Shown here: positions 42,100 to 50,069 of the stretch, piece by piece
How the letters are laid out: the number at the start of each line of letters is the position of its first letter
Numbering within the stretch: position 1 is the stretch's first letter
From: Candidatus Binataceae bacterium
GTDB lineage: Bacteria; Desulfobacterota; Binatia; Binatales; Binataceae
Length of the DNA stretch: 64,000 nucleotides
Assembly: GCA_035508495.1 (NCBI GenBank)
Contig: DATJMX010000077.1
Span: 1-64,000, forward strand
Reading direction: 5' to 3'
Position numbers and translations under genes: made by a program
Notes under the pieces: generated by a model
Told to the model about the DNA's origin: nothing
Database searches by the model: none
The model's input: the letters and a program-made list of their open reading frames with translations, nothing else

Positions 42100-43320
42100 T
42101 CAGTTGTGTGCTTCGCTGCGGTACTTCAGCAGACGGTCCACGTCGAAGTTGAACATCTTTATCGCGTTGAGGCCGAGGATTTTCGCGCGCTGTTCGTCGC
42201 TGAATGCGCCCATCTGGCGCTCGATCGCTTCCGCCGAATGAGGCCAGCTCCCTTCGTGATGCGGGTAGTCATTCGACCACAGGAAGTTATCGACGAGATC
42301 GAATTGCAGCGCCAGCGCGAGGCCCGTGCGATCCTCCTGAAACGCGACCGCGCCGTGCGCGCGAAAATACTCACTCGGCAGCGCTTTGAGCTTCGGATAT
42401 GCCCACATGTGATGCTTCAGGTATGCCTCGTCCATCGCGTCGAGCGCCCACGGCACCCATCCGATTCCCGATTCGATCGCCGCGAACTTGAGTTTCGGGA
42501 AACGCTCAAATACTCCCGATGAGCAGAGCGCCGCGAGCGGCTCGATCGCCTGCACCAGCGCATGCGCGACATAGTTGGTGACTGCGCCGCCTTCCTTGCT
42601 CGCGCCGCGCGGATCCTTGCCGGTGCCGACGTGGAATGTGATCGGCATTGCGGTTTCCTCGATCAGCGCCCATATCGGATCGTAAACGCGCATGTTGTAG
42701 TTGGGGTCGCGCGCGTCCTGTGAGTTGAAGACCGGCTTGCACGGCATAGTCAGTCCGCGAAAGCCGAGCTTGGCGACGCGCTCGATCTCTTTGATCGAGC
42801 CGTCGATATCGGCGGTCGCGAGCGACGCCATCGGCGACATTCGATCGTTATATGCGCCGTAAGTTTCCCAGGCCCAGTCGTTCCAGACGCGGCATTGCGC
42901 CTGTGCGAAACCGGCGTCGGTTGTAGCCCACATGAAGAGGCCTTTGTTGGGGAAGATGATCTCGGCATCGACGCCGTCGCGGCGGCGATCTGCGAGGCGT
43001 TCGTTGATATCGGCACCGGCCTTGTTGCGAACGAGGTCTTCGCCTTCGAAGATACTCTCCTGCAGGCGTACACGGCGGAGCCCGTCGCTCACCGCCCATT
43101 TCACGCCGTGCTCATCGACTTCGATTCGCGGCAGGCGGCTCTTGTACTTCGCCTCGATGCGCTCGACCCAGAGATTGGCCGGCTCGTTGGCGTGACAGTC
43201 GCACGAGATCATCAGGTAGCGATTTGGATCATCGGGGCGCGCGGTGCGCTTCCATCCCGCGTGACCGGGAGTCCTGAGCCGCCAGCTATTGGCCTCGTCG
43301 ATTGTCGTCGCAGTGGTCAT
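42100..43320 (-). CDS. Amidohydrolase-family metal-dependent hydrolase
   Basis: 406 residues. TIM-barrel amidohydrolase_2 type: opening ISCDCHANEPANLW, then IIFPNKGLFMWATTD, AYNDRMSPMASLATADIDGSIKEIERVAKLGFRGLTMPCKP, MPITFHVGTG, FPKLKFAAIESGIGWVPWALDAMDEAYL, DNFLWSNDYPHHEGSWPHS. The DCH opening, a barrel His and the Asp in SNDYPH are the metal ligands typical of 2-amino-3-carboxymuconate-semialdehyde decarboxylase-like enzymes. It may decarboxylate or hydrolyse an aromatic breakdown product. Divergent from the methyltransferase-like gene. Confidence 0.9.
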   Translation of the reverse strand: MTTATTIDEANSWRLRTPGHAGWKRTARPDDPNRYLMISCDCHANEPANLWVERIEAKYKSRLPRIEVDEHGVKWAVSDGLRRVRLQESIFEGEDLVRNKAGADINERLADRRRDGVDAEIIFPNKGLFMWATTDAGFAQAQCRVWNDWAWETYGAYNDRMSPMASLATADIDGSIKEIERVAKLGFRGLTMPCKPVFNSQDARDPNYNMRVYDPIWALIEETAMPITFHVGTGKDPRGASKEGGAVTNYVAHALVQAIEPLAALCSSGVFERFPKLKFAAIESGIGWVPWALDAMDEAYLKHHMWAYPKLKALPSEYFRAHGAVAFQEDRTGLALALQFDLVDNFLWSNDYPHHEGSWPHSAEAIERQMGAFSDEQRAKILGLNAIKMFNFDVDRLLKYRSEAHN

Positions 43321-43443
43321 AATACCGCTCCGTGCAACGTCAGCGTTAGCGCACCAAGCTCACAATAGTTCGATTGACCGTGGCGTCAACCGCGCCATTG
43401 GGGGGATCCCGCTAGTTTCACAATTCTGTGAACATTCTGTATT

Positions 43444-44151
43444 ATGTGTTCGAGGTTCGGGATCGTGGATTCCACCGCCTTGCTTAAGAGAAGGGCATTC
43501 ATCGGACTCGTACAGCTGCTGGTGGTGATGGCGGTTGCGCTATTCGTGTCGGCGTGGTCGCTCCGCTACTGGCAAGGCTGGATCTTCCTCGCCGCGTTCT
43601 TCGTCCCGGTCACCATGATTACTTTGTATTTCCTCGAGCACGATCCGGCCCTGATCGAGCGGCGCATCAAGGCGGGTCCTGTCGCCGAGCAGGAAACGAC
43701 GCAGAAAATCATCCAGGTGCTCGCGAGCCTTTGCTTCATCGCGCTGCTGGTCGTGCCGGGATTGGATCATCGCTTCGGATGGTCGCGCGTTCCTCCGACG
43801 GCGATTGTGGCCGGCGACATACTCGTAGTTGCAGGTCTCTACATCGTGTTCCTGGTGTTTCGCGAGAACAGCTTCACCTCGGCGATTATCGAGGTTGGAA
43901 AGGACCAGGCGGTCATCTCGACCGGGCCGTATCGGCTCGTGCGCCATCCGATGTACGCCGGCGCGCTTCTGATGCTGCTGGGGATGCCGCTCGCGCTGGG
44001 ATCAACGTTCGGGCTTCTTTTCTGCGCGCCGATCTTTGCCGTCATCGTCTGGCGGCTGATCGACGAAGAAAGCTACTTGCGCACGAACCTCGCCGGCTAC
44101 GCGGAGTACTGCGCGCATACGCGGTATCACTTGATCCCGTGGATCTACTGA
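43444..44151 (+). CDS. Isoprenylcysteine carboxyl methyltransferase-like (ICMT/PEMT family) membrane protein
   Basis: 235 residues with five or more membrane segments. The family signature TGPYRLVRHPMYAGALLMLLGMPLALGS and the following WRLIDEESYLRTNLAGYAEYCAHTRYHLIPWIY are the SAM-binding C-terminal part shared by ICMT and phospholipid methyltransferases. It acts in the inner membrane and methylates a lipid or isoprenoid substrate. The start may be a GTG at 43465, as no ribosome site precedes the ATG. It ends one base before the convergent enoyl-CoA hydratase gene. Confidence 0.88.
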   Translation: MCSRFGIVDSTALLKRRAFIGLVQLLVVMAVALFVSAWSLRYWQGWIFLAAFFVPVTMITLYFLEHDPALIERRIKAGPVAEQETTQKIIQVLASLCFIALLVVPGLDHRFGWSRVPPTAIVAGDILVVAGLYIVFLVFRENSFTSAIIEVGKDQAVISTGPYRLVRHPMYAGALLMLLGMPLALGSTFGLLFCAPIFAVIVWRLIDEESYLRTNLAGYAEYCAHTRYHLIPWIY

Positions 44152-44922
44152 TCAGCGGCCGACGAAATGCGGCTCGCGTTTTTCGAGGAACGACTTCACG
44201 CCTTCCTTGTGGTCCTCGGTCTTGAAGAGCTCCGACAGCGTGGTGCTGACCCACGCGCCGAGCTCCTTCCAATCGGGATCGAGCGCGCGGCGCAGGCCGT
44301 TCTTGAGCTGCCGCACGGCAAGCGGCGGGTTCGAGGCGATCTTGCGTGCCAGTTCCATCGCGGTGGGGAGCAGCTGATCGTGCGGCACGACGCGCGACAC
44401 GAGGCGAATCTGATGCGCCCGCGCCGCGTCGATGATATCGCCCGTGAAGAGCAGCTCCGCCGCGGTCTCGCGGCCCACGAGCTGCGCGAGGCGGCCGATT
44501 CCCGGCACGTCGCAGCACAGGCCGCGCTTGATGAACAGCTCACCGAAGCGCGCCTTCTCCGACGCGACACGGATATCAGCCATCAGCGACAGCTCCATGC
44601 CCCATCCGATCGCGGGGCCGTTGACAGCCGCGATGATCGGAATATCGCTATGCAGGAGCGCATCCGCCGCGGGAGTCAGGCGCGGCGCCATGTTGGTCAG
44701 CGCCGGGCGATTTGATGCGTTGGCCATGATCTGCTTCACATCGTCGCCTGAGCAGAAGGCCGGATCGGCTCCCGTGATAATGAGACATCGCGCCGTCGAG
44801 GTGCGGACCGCATCCTCGAGTTCCTTGTAGGTCGTGAAGGTAAGAGCGTTGCGCGCCTCAGGCCGCCGAATCGTGATCACGCCCACGTGCTCGTGAAGGT
44901 CGTAGCTGAGTTCGGTGTACAT
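44152..44922 (-). CDS. Enoyl-CoA hydratase/isomerase family protein
   Basis: 256 residues from the ATG at 44922 with AAAGGAG upstream. Crotonase fold: GVITIRRPEARNALTF, LIITGADPAFCSGDDVKQIM (oxyanion part), AAVNGPAIGWGMELSLMADIRVASEKARFGELFIKRGLCCDVPGIGRLAQLVG. The Glu pair is changed: the second Glu position in 'PxxG' is CCDVPGIGRL, so this is unlikely to be a simple hydratase. It could be an isomerase or carbon-carbon hydrolase. Possibly linked to the dehydrogenase upstream, but a 227-bp gap with a hairpin separates them. Confidence 0.88.
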   Translation of the reverse strand: MYTELSYDLHEHVGVITIRRPEARNALTFTTYKELEDAVRTSTARCLIITGADPAFCSGDDVKQIMANASNRPALTNMAPRLTPAADALLHSDIPIIAAVNGPAIGWGMELSLMADIRVASEKARFGELFIKRGLCCDVPGIGRLAQLVGRETAAELLFTGDIIDAARAHQIRLVSRVVPHDQLLPTAMELARKIASNPPLAVRQLKNGLRRALDPDWKELGAWVSTTLSELFKTEDHKEGVKSFLEKREPHFVGR

Positions 44923-45029
44923 CGATGACTCCTTTTGATCGCGGCTCGACGCGCTTCCGCTTGGTGAACAATTCCACACTGGGGCGCAACGCGTCAAAGA
45001 TTGCGAGAAATTGGTGTCATCGGAATCGC

Positions 45030-45057
45030 TGCGGAGTCGAGGTTCCTCGACTCCGCA
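45030..45057. terminator. 13-bp perfect hairpin, terminator-like
   Basis: TGCGGAGTCGAGG pairs exactly with CCTCGACTCCGCA around TT. A wider imperfect pairing of GAGAAATTGGTGTCATC (about 45005) with GATGTCACCGATTTCTTC (about 45070) surrounds it, making a long stem of nearly 85 nt. It lies between two minus-strand genes. No T-run follows, so it may be a Rho-dependent stop, a processing site, or a repeat unit. Confidence 0.6.
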
Positions 45058-45148
45058 TCTTGCGCTCTTGATGTCACCGATTTCTTCACAACTGTCGAGA
45101 TGACACAGCGCGGCAATTGCGCCGGAACGGAGATGTGAAATCCGCGAC

Positions 45149-46009
45149 TTAGCTGTTGAAGAAGGACTTGATCGTTTCAAGTGCGGGGCTCGACTCTTTG
45201 TCAGCTTCGAAATCGGTGGCGATTTTTTCGTAGAGCCGCGCGGCGCCTTCGAAGATCGGTGCACCTCGATCCACGGCGCCGAGGAAGGTTGCGATCTCTT
45301 CCATCTCGGCGACCCAGCGGTAGGCTTTTGGGAACATTGCGGGAACGCGGCTTCGGAGCATCTCGAGGGTTTGGGGTTGCGAGCGTTCGAGCTCGGCTTT
45401 GAGCGCGGGGCCGAGGCCGTTGCGCGAGGCGGTTGCGAGCATCGCGGCGCCGATTGCGATAAAACCCTTCGTCAATCCGGCATATGACATTTTCAAGCCC
45501 GATGCGGTGCCGATCTTTTCGTCGAGGACTTCGATATCGAGGCCGAAGTTGCGCAGCGTCGTCATCGCCTCCGCCTGAGGTCCTGACGCGTAGAAGCGCG
45601 GATTGTAGCTGCCGCGCGGCGGGCCGCCGATTATTCCGGCGTCGATGAAGGAGCATCGGCTGGCGGCGAGCGCTTCGGCGATTCGGCGAACCGTCGCAGG
45701 CGATACTGCGTTGCAGTCGACGAAGATCGGTTTCTCATTCGTGCGTTCAATCGGTGCGCGGAAGCGCTCGGCCACCGAATACGCGACGCCGGGCGGCACG
45801 ATCGACAGGATGAAGCCCGCCTCGCGCGCGATGCGATCGTCGTCCTCGATGACTTCGAGTTGTGACTTGGCGACCCGCGCGGCGCTGGCGGCGCCGCGTC
45901 CACCGAGCGTTGTGATGACGCGCGCGCCGGCCTGTCGCATCCTGCTGCCTACGGCCGCGCCCATTTCGCCCGCGCCGATGATTGCGATCGTATCCTCCCT
46001 GGTGCTCAT
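45149..46009 (-). CDS. NAD(P)-dependent oxidoreductase, 6-PGDH/HIBADH-like with DUF1932 C-terminus
   Basis: 286 residues. Rossmann motif IAIIGAGEMGAAVGSRMRQAG, then FILSIVPPGVAYSVAERF, PIFVDCNAVSPATVRRIAEAL, FIDAGIIGGPPR (the signature of the family) and the helical C-terminal part with ASGLKMSYAGLTKGFIAIGAAML, which carries the catalytic Lys. The later portion fits DUF1932. These enzymes oxidise beta-hydroxy acids or reduce imines. No partner gene is obvious. It is divergent from the hotdog gene by 53 bp. Confidence 0.9.
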   Translation of the reverse strand: MSTREDTIAIIGAGEMGAAVGSRMRQAGARVITTLGGRGAASAARVAKSQLEVIEDDDRIAREAGFILSIVPPGVAYSVAERFRAPIERTNEKPIFVDCNAVSPATVRRIAEALAASRCSFIDAGIIGGPPRGSYNPRFYASGPQAEAMTTLRNFGLDIEVLDEKIGTASGLKMSYAGLTKGFIAIGAAMLATASRNGLGPALKAELERSQPQTLEMLRSRVPAMFPKAYRWVAEMEEIATFLGAVDRGAPIFEGAARLYEKIATDFEADKESSPALETIKSFFNS

Positions 46010-46062
46010 CGCTATGCCCTCACGAGGTTGAGTCGAATCGAAGCTGAGTATTAATTGTCGCC

Positions 46063-46926
46063 ATGGCCAGACGAAACCCCAATCGCGCCGATCGTATCGT
46101 GCGCACGCGGCTGCGCGAACCTGTCTCGTTTCCCTCGCTCACCGAGAACCGCTCGATTCGATTGTCGTCGGTTTCGGATTACACCGGCCGCTCGCACTTC
46201 ATGCCGTGGCACAAGATTCTCGCCGGGATGCACGATTTCACGGACATGGCGGGAATCTTTACGCCGTTGGTTTATGTCGAGCTCGAGACGACCGACGCCG
46301 CTTGCGATCCGCAACAGAAAATCGTGGTGCGCGGCGAGTCGTACCTCGGGCGCTCGCTCGATGAATCAGGCGCGGTGCGCAATATCGTGCGCGAGGGCCG
46401 TCACGAGGTGCTCGACGCCAAGGGCACGCCGCTCGCGCGGGCGCGGATGCTCAACGTGTTCACCCGCTACGATTCCGATTCCGCAAAGCGCCGCGTTACC
46501 GAGTTGCCCGCGGAGCTGGGACTCGGTGGGCAGCCGTCGCAATTGATTGATGTACCGCGCATCGAGGATCTGCTCGATGCCCGGCGCAAAGCTGATTTCG
46601 AAGATCCTCACGATCATGTGTGGCACTACGGCCAGACCGATCCGAATCGCCACGTGAACGGGATGGCGTATATGCGCGCGATGGAAGAGTTCATCTGCGA
46701 TTCGCTGAGCGCCGCCGGTCACGATCTGAAGCGGCTATATTCGGCACGCGCGCGAATCGTGTATCGCAAGCCGTGCTTCCGCGGCGAGTCGTATCGATGC
46801 GCGGCATGGTTCCGCAGCGAGGCGCCTCTCGTGCTGGCGGGCGCGTTCTTCAAGTCAGGCGAGAGTCGCGAGACGCAGCCGGCCGCGGCGATCGAGCTGA
46901 CCTTCATGCAGCATCCGGCGGCCTAG
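46063..46926 (+). CDS. Hotdog-fold protein, acyl-ACP/acyl-CoA thioesterase-like
   Basis: 287 residues forming two hotdog repeats. Second repeat: HVWHYGQTDPNRHVNGMAYMRAMEEFICDSL, with the Asn-x-His-x-x-Asn element found in thioesterases. The first repeat ('RSHFMPWHKILAGMHDFTDMAG') is diverged. It probably cleaves a CoA or ACP thioester. It ends inside the convergent TetR stop (4-base overlap) and is divergent from the DUF1932 dehydrogenase. Confidence 0.75.
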   Translation: MARRNPNRADRIVRTRLREPVSFPSLTENRSIRLSSVSDYTGRSHFMPWHKILAGMHDFTDMAGIFTPLVYVELETTDAACDPQQKIVVRGESYLGRSLDESGAVRNIVREGRHEVLDAKGTPLARARMLNVFTRYDSDSAKRRVTELPAELGLGGQPSQLIDVPRIEDLLDARRKADFEDPHDHVWHYGQTDPNRHVNGMAYMRAMEEFICDSLSAAGHDLKRLYSARARIVYRKPCFRGESYRCAAWFRSEAPLVLAGAFFKSGESRETQPAAAIELTFMQHPAA

Positions 46927-47564
46927 CTGGCGGGGCGCATCCCGATCAACGCCGCGACGCGATCGCGCACGAAGTCGCGCCACGCTTCGTCACCGACCAG
47001 ATGCGGCAGCAGCGTGTCCATGTGCGTCAGCCCCATTATGATGATGCAGAAGAGGCGCGAAGCGAAATCCGCGTTGAGTTTCGGATCGAGTTTGCCCTCG
47101 CGTTGCGCCTCCGCGATCCTCTCGCCGATTGCCTGCATCGCGAGTTCGTTGGAATGCGAGAGCACGTGCCGCACCTGCGCATCGCGTGCAGCCGCGGAGT
47201 GAACCTCGATCGAAAGCTGGCGCACCAACTTGAGGCCGGGCTCAGTGTACAGCGACGCGAGCCGCGGCAGCGCGGTCGCATCGTTGGGCGTGTCCGAGTG
47301 CTGAACAAAAAGGGGCGACGACTCGAACGAGCGCTTGACCACTTCGAGCAGCAACTCGCCCTTGCTCTCGAAGTGCTTGTAGATCGCGCCCGCGGTGATG
47401 CCCGCGGCTTTCGCGATCGCCGGCATCGATGCGCCTTCGAAGCCGTGCTCGGCGAAGAGCCGCGCAGCAGAAACGAGGATACGCTCGCGCGTCGATTCGA
47501 GCGCATCGCGGGGCGCGCCGTTCGCGCTACGCCGCACCGATCGCTTTTCTGATTTCCTGATCAA
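46923..47564 (-). CDS. TetR/AcrR-family regulator with tandem operators
   Basis: 213 residues from a TTG at 47564; the longest frame starts inside the operator and is rejected, and GTG at 47537 is the other option. Helix-turn-helix: TRERILVSAARLFAEHGFEGASMPAIAKAAGITAGAIYKHFESKGELLLEVVKRSF; ligand domain ends FCIIIMGLTHMDTLLPHLVGDEAWRDFVRDRVAALIGM. Two palindromes lie just upstream of its start and before the divergent amidohydrolase gene, so it most likely represses both. Confidence 0.88.
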   Translation of the reverse strand: MIRKSEKRSVRRSANGAPRDALESTRERILVSAARLFAEHGFEGASMPAIAKAAGITAGAIYKHFESKGELLLEVVKRSFESSPLFVQHSDTPNDATALPRLASLYTEPGLKLVRQLSIEVHSAAARDAQVRHVLSHSNELAMQAIGERIAEAQREGKLDPKLNADFASRLFCIIIMGLTHMDTLLPHLVGDEAWRDFVRDRVAALIGMRPAS

Positions 47565-47596
47565 TAGTCCAGATAATGGCGCGTTCCAGTTGACAA

Positions 47597-47643
47597 GTAA
47601 ACGGTCATTTACTAAACTTCCGCACAAGTAAACGATCGTTTAC
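47597..47643. promoter_or_regulatory. Tandem TetR operators
   Basis: GTAAACGATCGTTTAC (47628-47643) is a perfect 16-bp palindrome. GTAAACGGTCATTTAC (47597-47612) is a copy with two mismatches. Centres are 31 bp apart, about three helical turns, so two dimers would sit on the same face. Located between the TetR and amidohydrolase starts. Confidence 0.85.
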
Positions 47644-47682
47644 CCGACGCGCGTTCCGCCAACATTGAACGGGAGAGCCAAG

Positions 47683-48810
47683 ATGTCAGCCGCAGAAATC
47701 GTTGTCGATGCCGATGGTCACATCCTCGAGCCGCCCGATCTGTGGGAGAAGTACCTCGAGCCCAAGTACCAGCCGCGCGCGATCAAGATCGTAAAGAACG
47801 ACGCCGGCCTCGAATGCCTCCAATATGACGGCAGGTTGTCGGAGCAGGCGCAGCCGGGTTTTCTCAGTGCGCTCGGCGGGATGGGCCGCGCGCAGGATGA
47901 ACTGCGGCCCACGGCGGAGCGCACCTACGTCAATTGCGCGCCGTTCGGCTCGATGGACGCGGCCGAGCGCGTGAAGCTGCTCGATCAGGAGAAGCTCGCC
48001 AAGGCGGTGCTCTATCCGACGCTCGGCATCCTGTGGGAGTCCGAGGTTGACGATGTCGAACTGTCGCAGGCGTATTGCCGCGCGTACAACCGCTGGATCG
48101 CCGACTTCTGCCGGCCGTATGCCGATCGCATCGTGCCGATTGCGCATCTCTCGCTCGGCGATCCCGAGGCTGCCGCTGCCGAGCTCCGCCGCGCCGCCAA
48201 GGATGGATGCAAAGGGGCGTTCGTCGCGCCGTTTACGATCACGCGCAAGCCGCACGGCCATCCCGATCACGATCCGGTTTTTGCCGCGGCCCAGGAATGC
48301 GATATCCCGCTCGCGATTCATCCGACCTTTGAGCCCAAGGGCCTCAATCGCGCGCGCTTTCATCATATGGAGCGGATGCCGCTGCTGGGCGTGATTGCCT
48401 CGCAGATCCTGCAGCAGCCGCTCTCGACGTTTTTCCAGTTCGGCGTGTTCGACAAATTCCCCAAGCTGCGCGTCGTCGTCCTCGAATCGGGATCGTCGTG
48501 GCTCGGCTTTTGGATGGATCGGATGGATGAGGGCTACGAGACCTGGATGGGCGGCACGGTGCCGCTGAGGCGCAAGCCCAGCGAGTACGTGCGCGAGCAG
48601 GTCTGGGTCTCCGGCGATCCCGACGAGCAGGCGACCGCCTACGTGATCGATTACGTCGGGCGCGATCGCTTCTTCTGGGCGAGCGACTTCCCGCATCCCG
48701 ACCACGGCGGCAAATACCTCGAAGCGCTCGAACGCATGGTCGCGCCGATGTCGCCGGAGGCGCGCCGCGGCGTCGTCGGTGAGAACGTGTTGCGCTGTTA
48801 CAAGCTCTAA
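47683..48810 (+). CDS. Amidohydrolase-family metal-dependent hydrolase (first paralog)
   Basis: 375 residues from ATG with GGGAGAG 6 nt upstream; the 47665 TTG extension is rejected. Opens IVVDADGHILEPPDLWEKYL with Asp9/Asp11/His13 as metal ligands; further AVLYPTLGILWES, YNRWIADFCRPYADRIVPIAHLSLGDPEAAAAEL, GAFVAPFTITRKPHGHPDHDPVFAAAQECDIPLAIHPTF, PKLRVVVLESGSSWLGFWMDRMDEGYE and FFWASDFPHPDHGG. It belongs to the amidohydrolase_2 decarboxylase/hydrolase group and is first in an apparent operon. Very similar to the next gene. Controlled by the tandem operators upstream. Confidence 0.92.
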   Translation: MSAAEIVVDADGHILEPPDLWEKYLEPKYQPRAIKIVKNDAGLECLQYDGRLSEQAQPGFLSALGGMGRAQDELRPTAERTYVNCAPFGSMDAAERVKLLDQEKLAKAVLYPTLGILWESEVDDVELSQAYCRAYNRWIADFCRPYADRIVPIAHLSLGDPEAAAAELRRAAKDGCKGAFVAPFTITRKPHGHPDHDPVFAAAQECDIPLAIHPTFEPKGLNRARFHHMERMPLLGVIASQILQQPLSTFFQFGVFDKFPKLRVVVLESGSSWLGFWMDRMDEGYETWMGGTVPLRRKPSEYVREQVWVSGDPDEQATAYVIDYVGRDRFFWASDFPHPDHGGKYLEALERMVAPMSPEARRGVVGENVLRCYKL

Positions 48811-48821
48811 GGACTCTTTCA

Positions 48822-49949
48822 ATGCCCAACGGAAAATTGATCATCGACGCCGATGGCCATATTCTCGAACCCGAGGATCTTTGGCAGAATTATCTGGAAG
48901 AGAAATTCCGCGCGCGTGCGATTTGTATCCGACGCGACGAGGCGGGGCTCGAGTTTCTCGAGTACGACGGCAAGCCCGCCGCGCTGATGCGGCACGGTGT
49001 TCTTCACACCCTGGGTGCGATGGGGCGCAACGCAGACGAGTTGAAACCGTCGCGCGAGCGCACCTATCGCAACACCGCTCCGTTCGGCGCGATGGACATG
49101 AAGGAGCGCGTTGCGCTGCTCGATCGCGAAGGTATCGACAAAGCGATTCTTTATCCGACCATCGGTCTTCTGTGGGAAGCCGAGGTCGAAGACCCCGAGC
49201 TCTCCGCCGCATACTGCCGCGCCTATAACCGCTGGATCGCGGACTTCTGCCGCGACTCGGACGGCCGCCTTGTTCCTGTCGCGCATCTGTCGCTGCTCGA
49301 CGTTCCGGCCGCGGTCGCGGAGCTGGAGCGCGCGGTGAAAGACGGATGCCGCGGCGCCTTCGTTGCGCCGTTCAACCATCTGCGCAAGGCGCACGGGCAT
49401 CCCGATTACGATCCGCTGTTTGCCAGGTTCCAGGAACTCGACGTTGCCTACGGCATCCATCCGACCTTCGAACCGGCCTCGCTAGCGTCGCGGCGCTTCG
49501 AGGGCCTCGGCGCGTCAATCTGGTATCGCCAAGTAACTGCGTGTCATTCGGCGCAGGTCGCCTTCACGACGCTCTTCTCGTTCGGCGTCTTCGACAGATT
49601 TCCAAAGCTGAAGACGGTAGTGCTCGAATCGGGCGCCGGCTGGATCGGCTACTGGGTCGATCGCATGGATGCGCTCTACGAGGTGCCGATCAATCGCGCT
49701 CCGCTGAAGCATGAGCCGAGTCATTATATACGCAGCCAGTGCTGGCTCTCGGCCGATCCCGACGAGCGCGCGATCGCCGGCCTCAGCAGGTTCATCGGCG
49801 AAGATCGATTTTTCTGGGCGAGCGATTTCCCGCACCAGGACCACGGCGGTCATTACATGAAGGAGCTCACCGAATTGATGGCGGCGATGCCGCCCTCGGC
49901 CGCGGCCAAGCTTGCCGGTCAGAACGTCGCGGCGGTGTACGGAATCTGA
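48822..49949 (+). CDS. Amidohydrolase-family metal-dependent hydrolase (second paralog)
   Basis: 375 residues, the same length as the gene upstream and 11 nt from it, with AAGGA before ATG. The same blocks appear: LIIDADGHILEPEDLWQNYL, AILYPTIGLLWEAEVEDPELSAAYCRAYNRWIADFCRDS, GAFVAPFNHLRKAHGHPDYDPLFARF, GIHPTFEP, FDRFPKLKTVVLESGAGWIGYWVDRMDALYE and FFWASDFPHQDHGG. Metal ligands are retained in both, so both are probably active. A recent tandem duplication kept for two related substrates or as a heteromer is likely. Confidence 0.92.
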   Translation: MPNGKLIIDADGHILEPEDLWQNYLEEKFRARAICIRRDEAGLEFLEYDGKPAALMRHGVLHTLGAMGRNADELKPSRERTYRNTAPFGAMDMKERVALLDREGIDKAILYPTIGLLWEAEVEDPELSAAYCRAYNRWIADFCRDSDGRLVPVAHLSLLDVPAAVAELERAVKDGCRGAFVAPFNHLRKAHGHPDYDPLFARFQELDVAYGIHPTFEPASLASRRFEGLGASIWYRQVTACHSAQVAFTTLFSFGVFDRFPKLKTVVLESGAGWIGYWVDRMDALYEVPINRAPLKHEPSHYIRSQCWLSADPDERAIAGLSRFIGEDRFFWASDFPHQDHGGHYMKELTELMAAMPPSAAAKLAGQNVAAVYGI

Positions 49950-50069
49950 AAGGCGCAAACGCAACATCGCTTGGCTGAATCCACGAAGCTTGAGTGGCGT
50001 CGGCTTCGCGTTGGCGCTTCACTATATGCAGAGTCTCGATTTCACCAATTTGCGGAGAAGTAATAGAAG

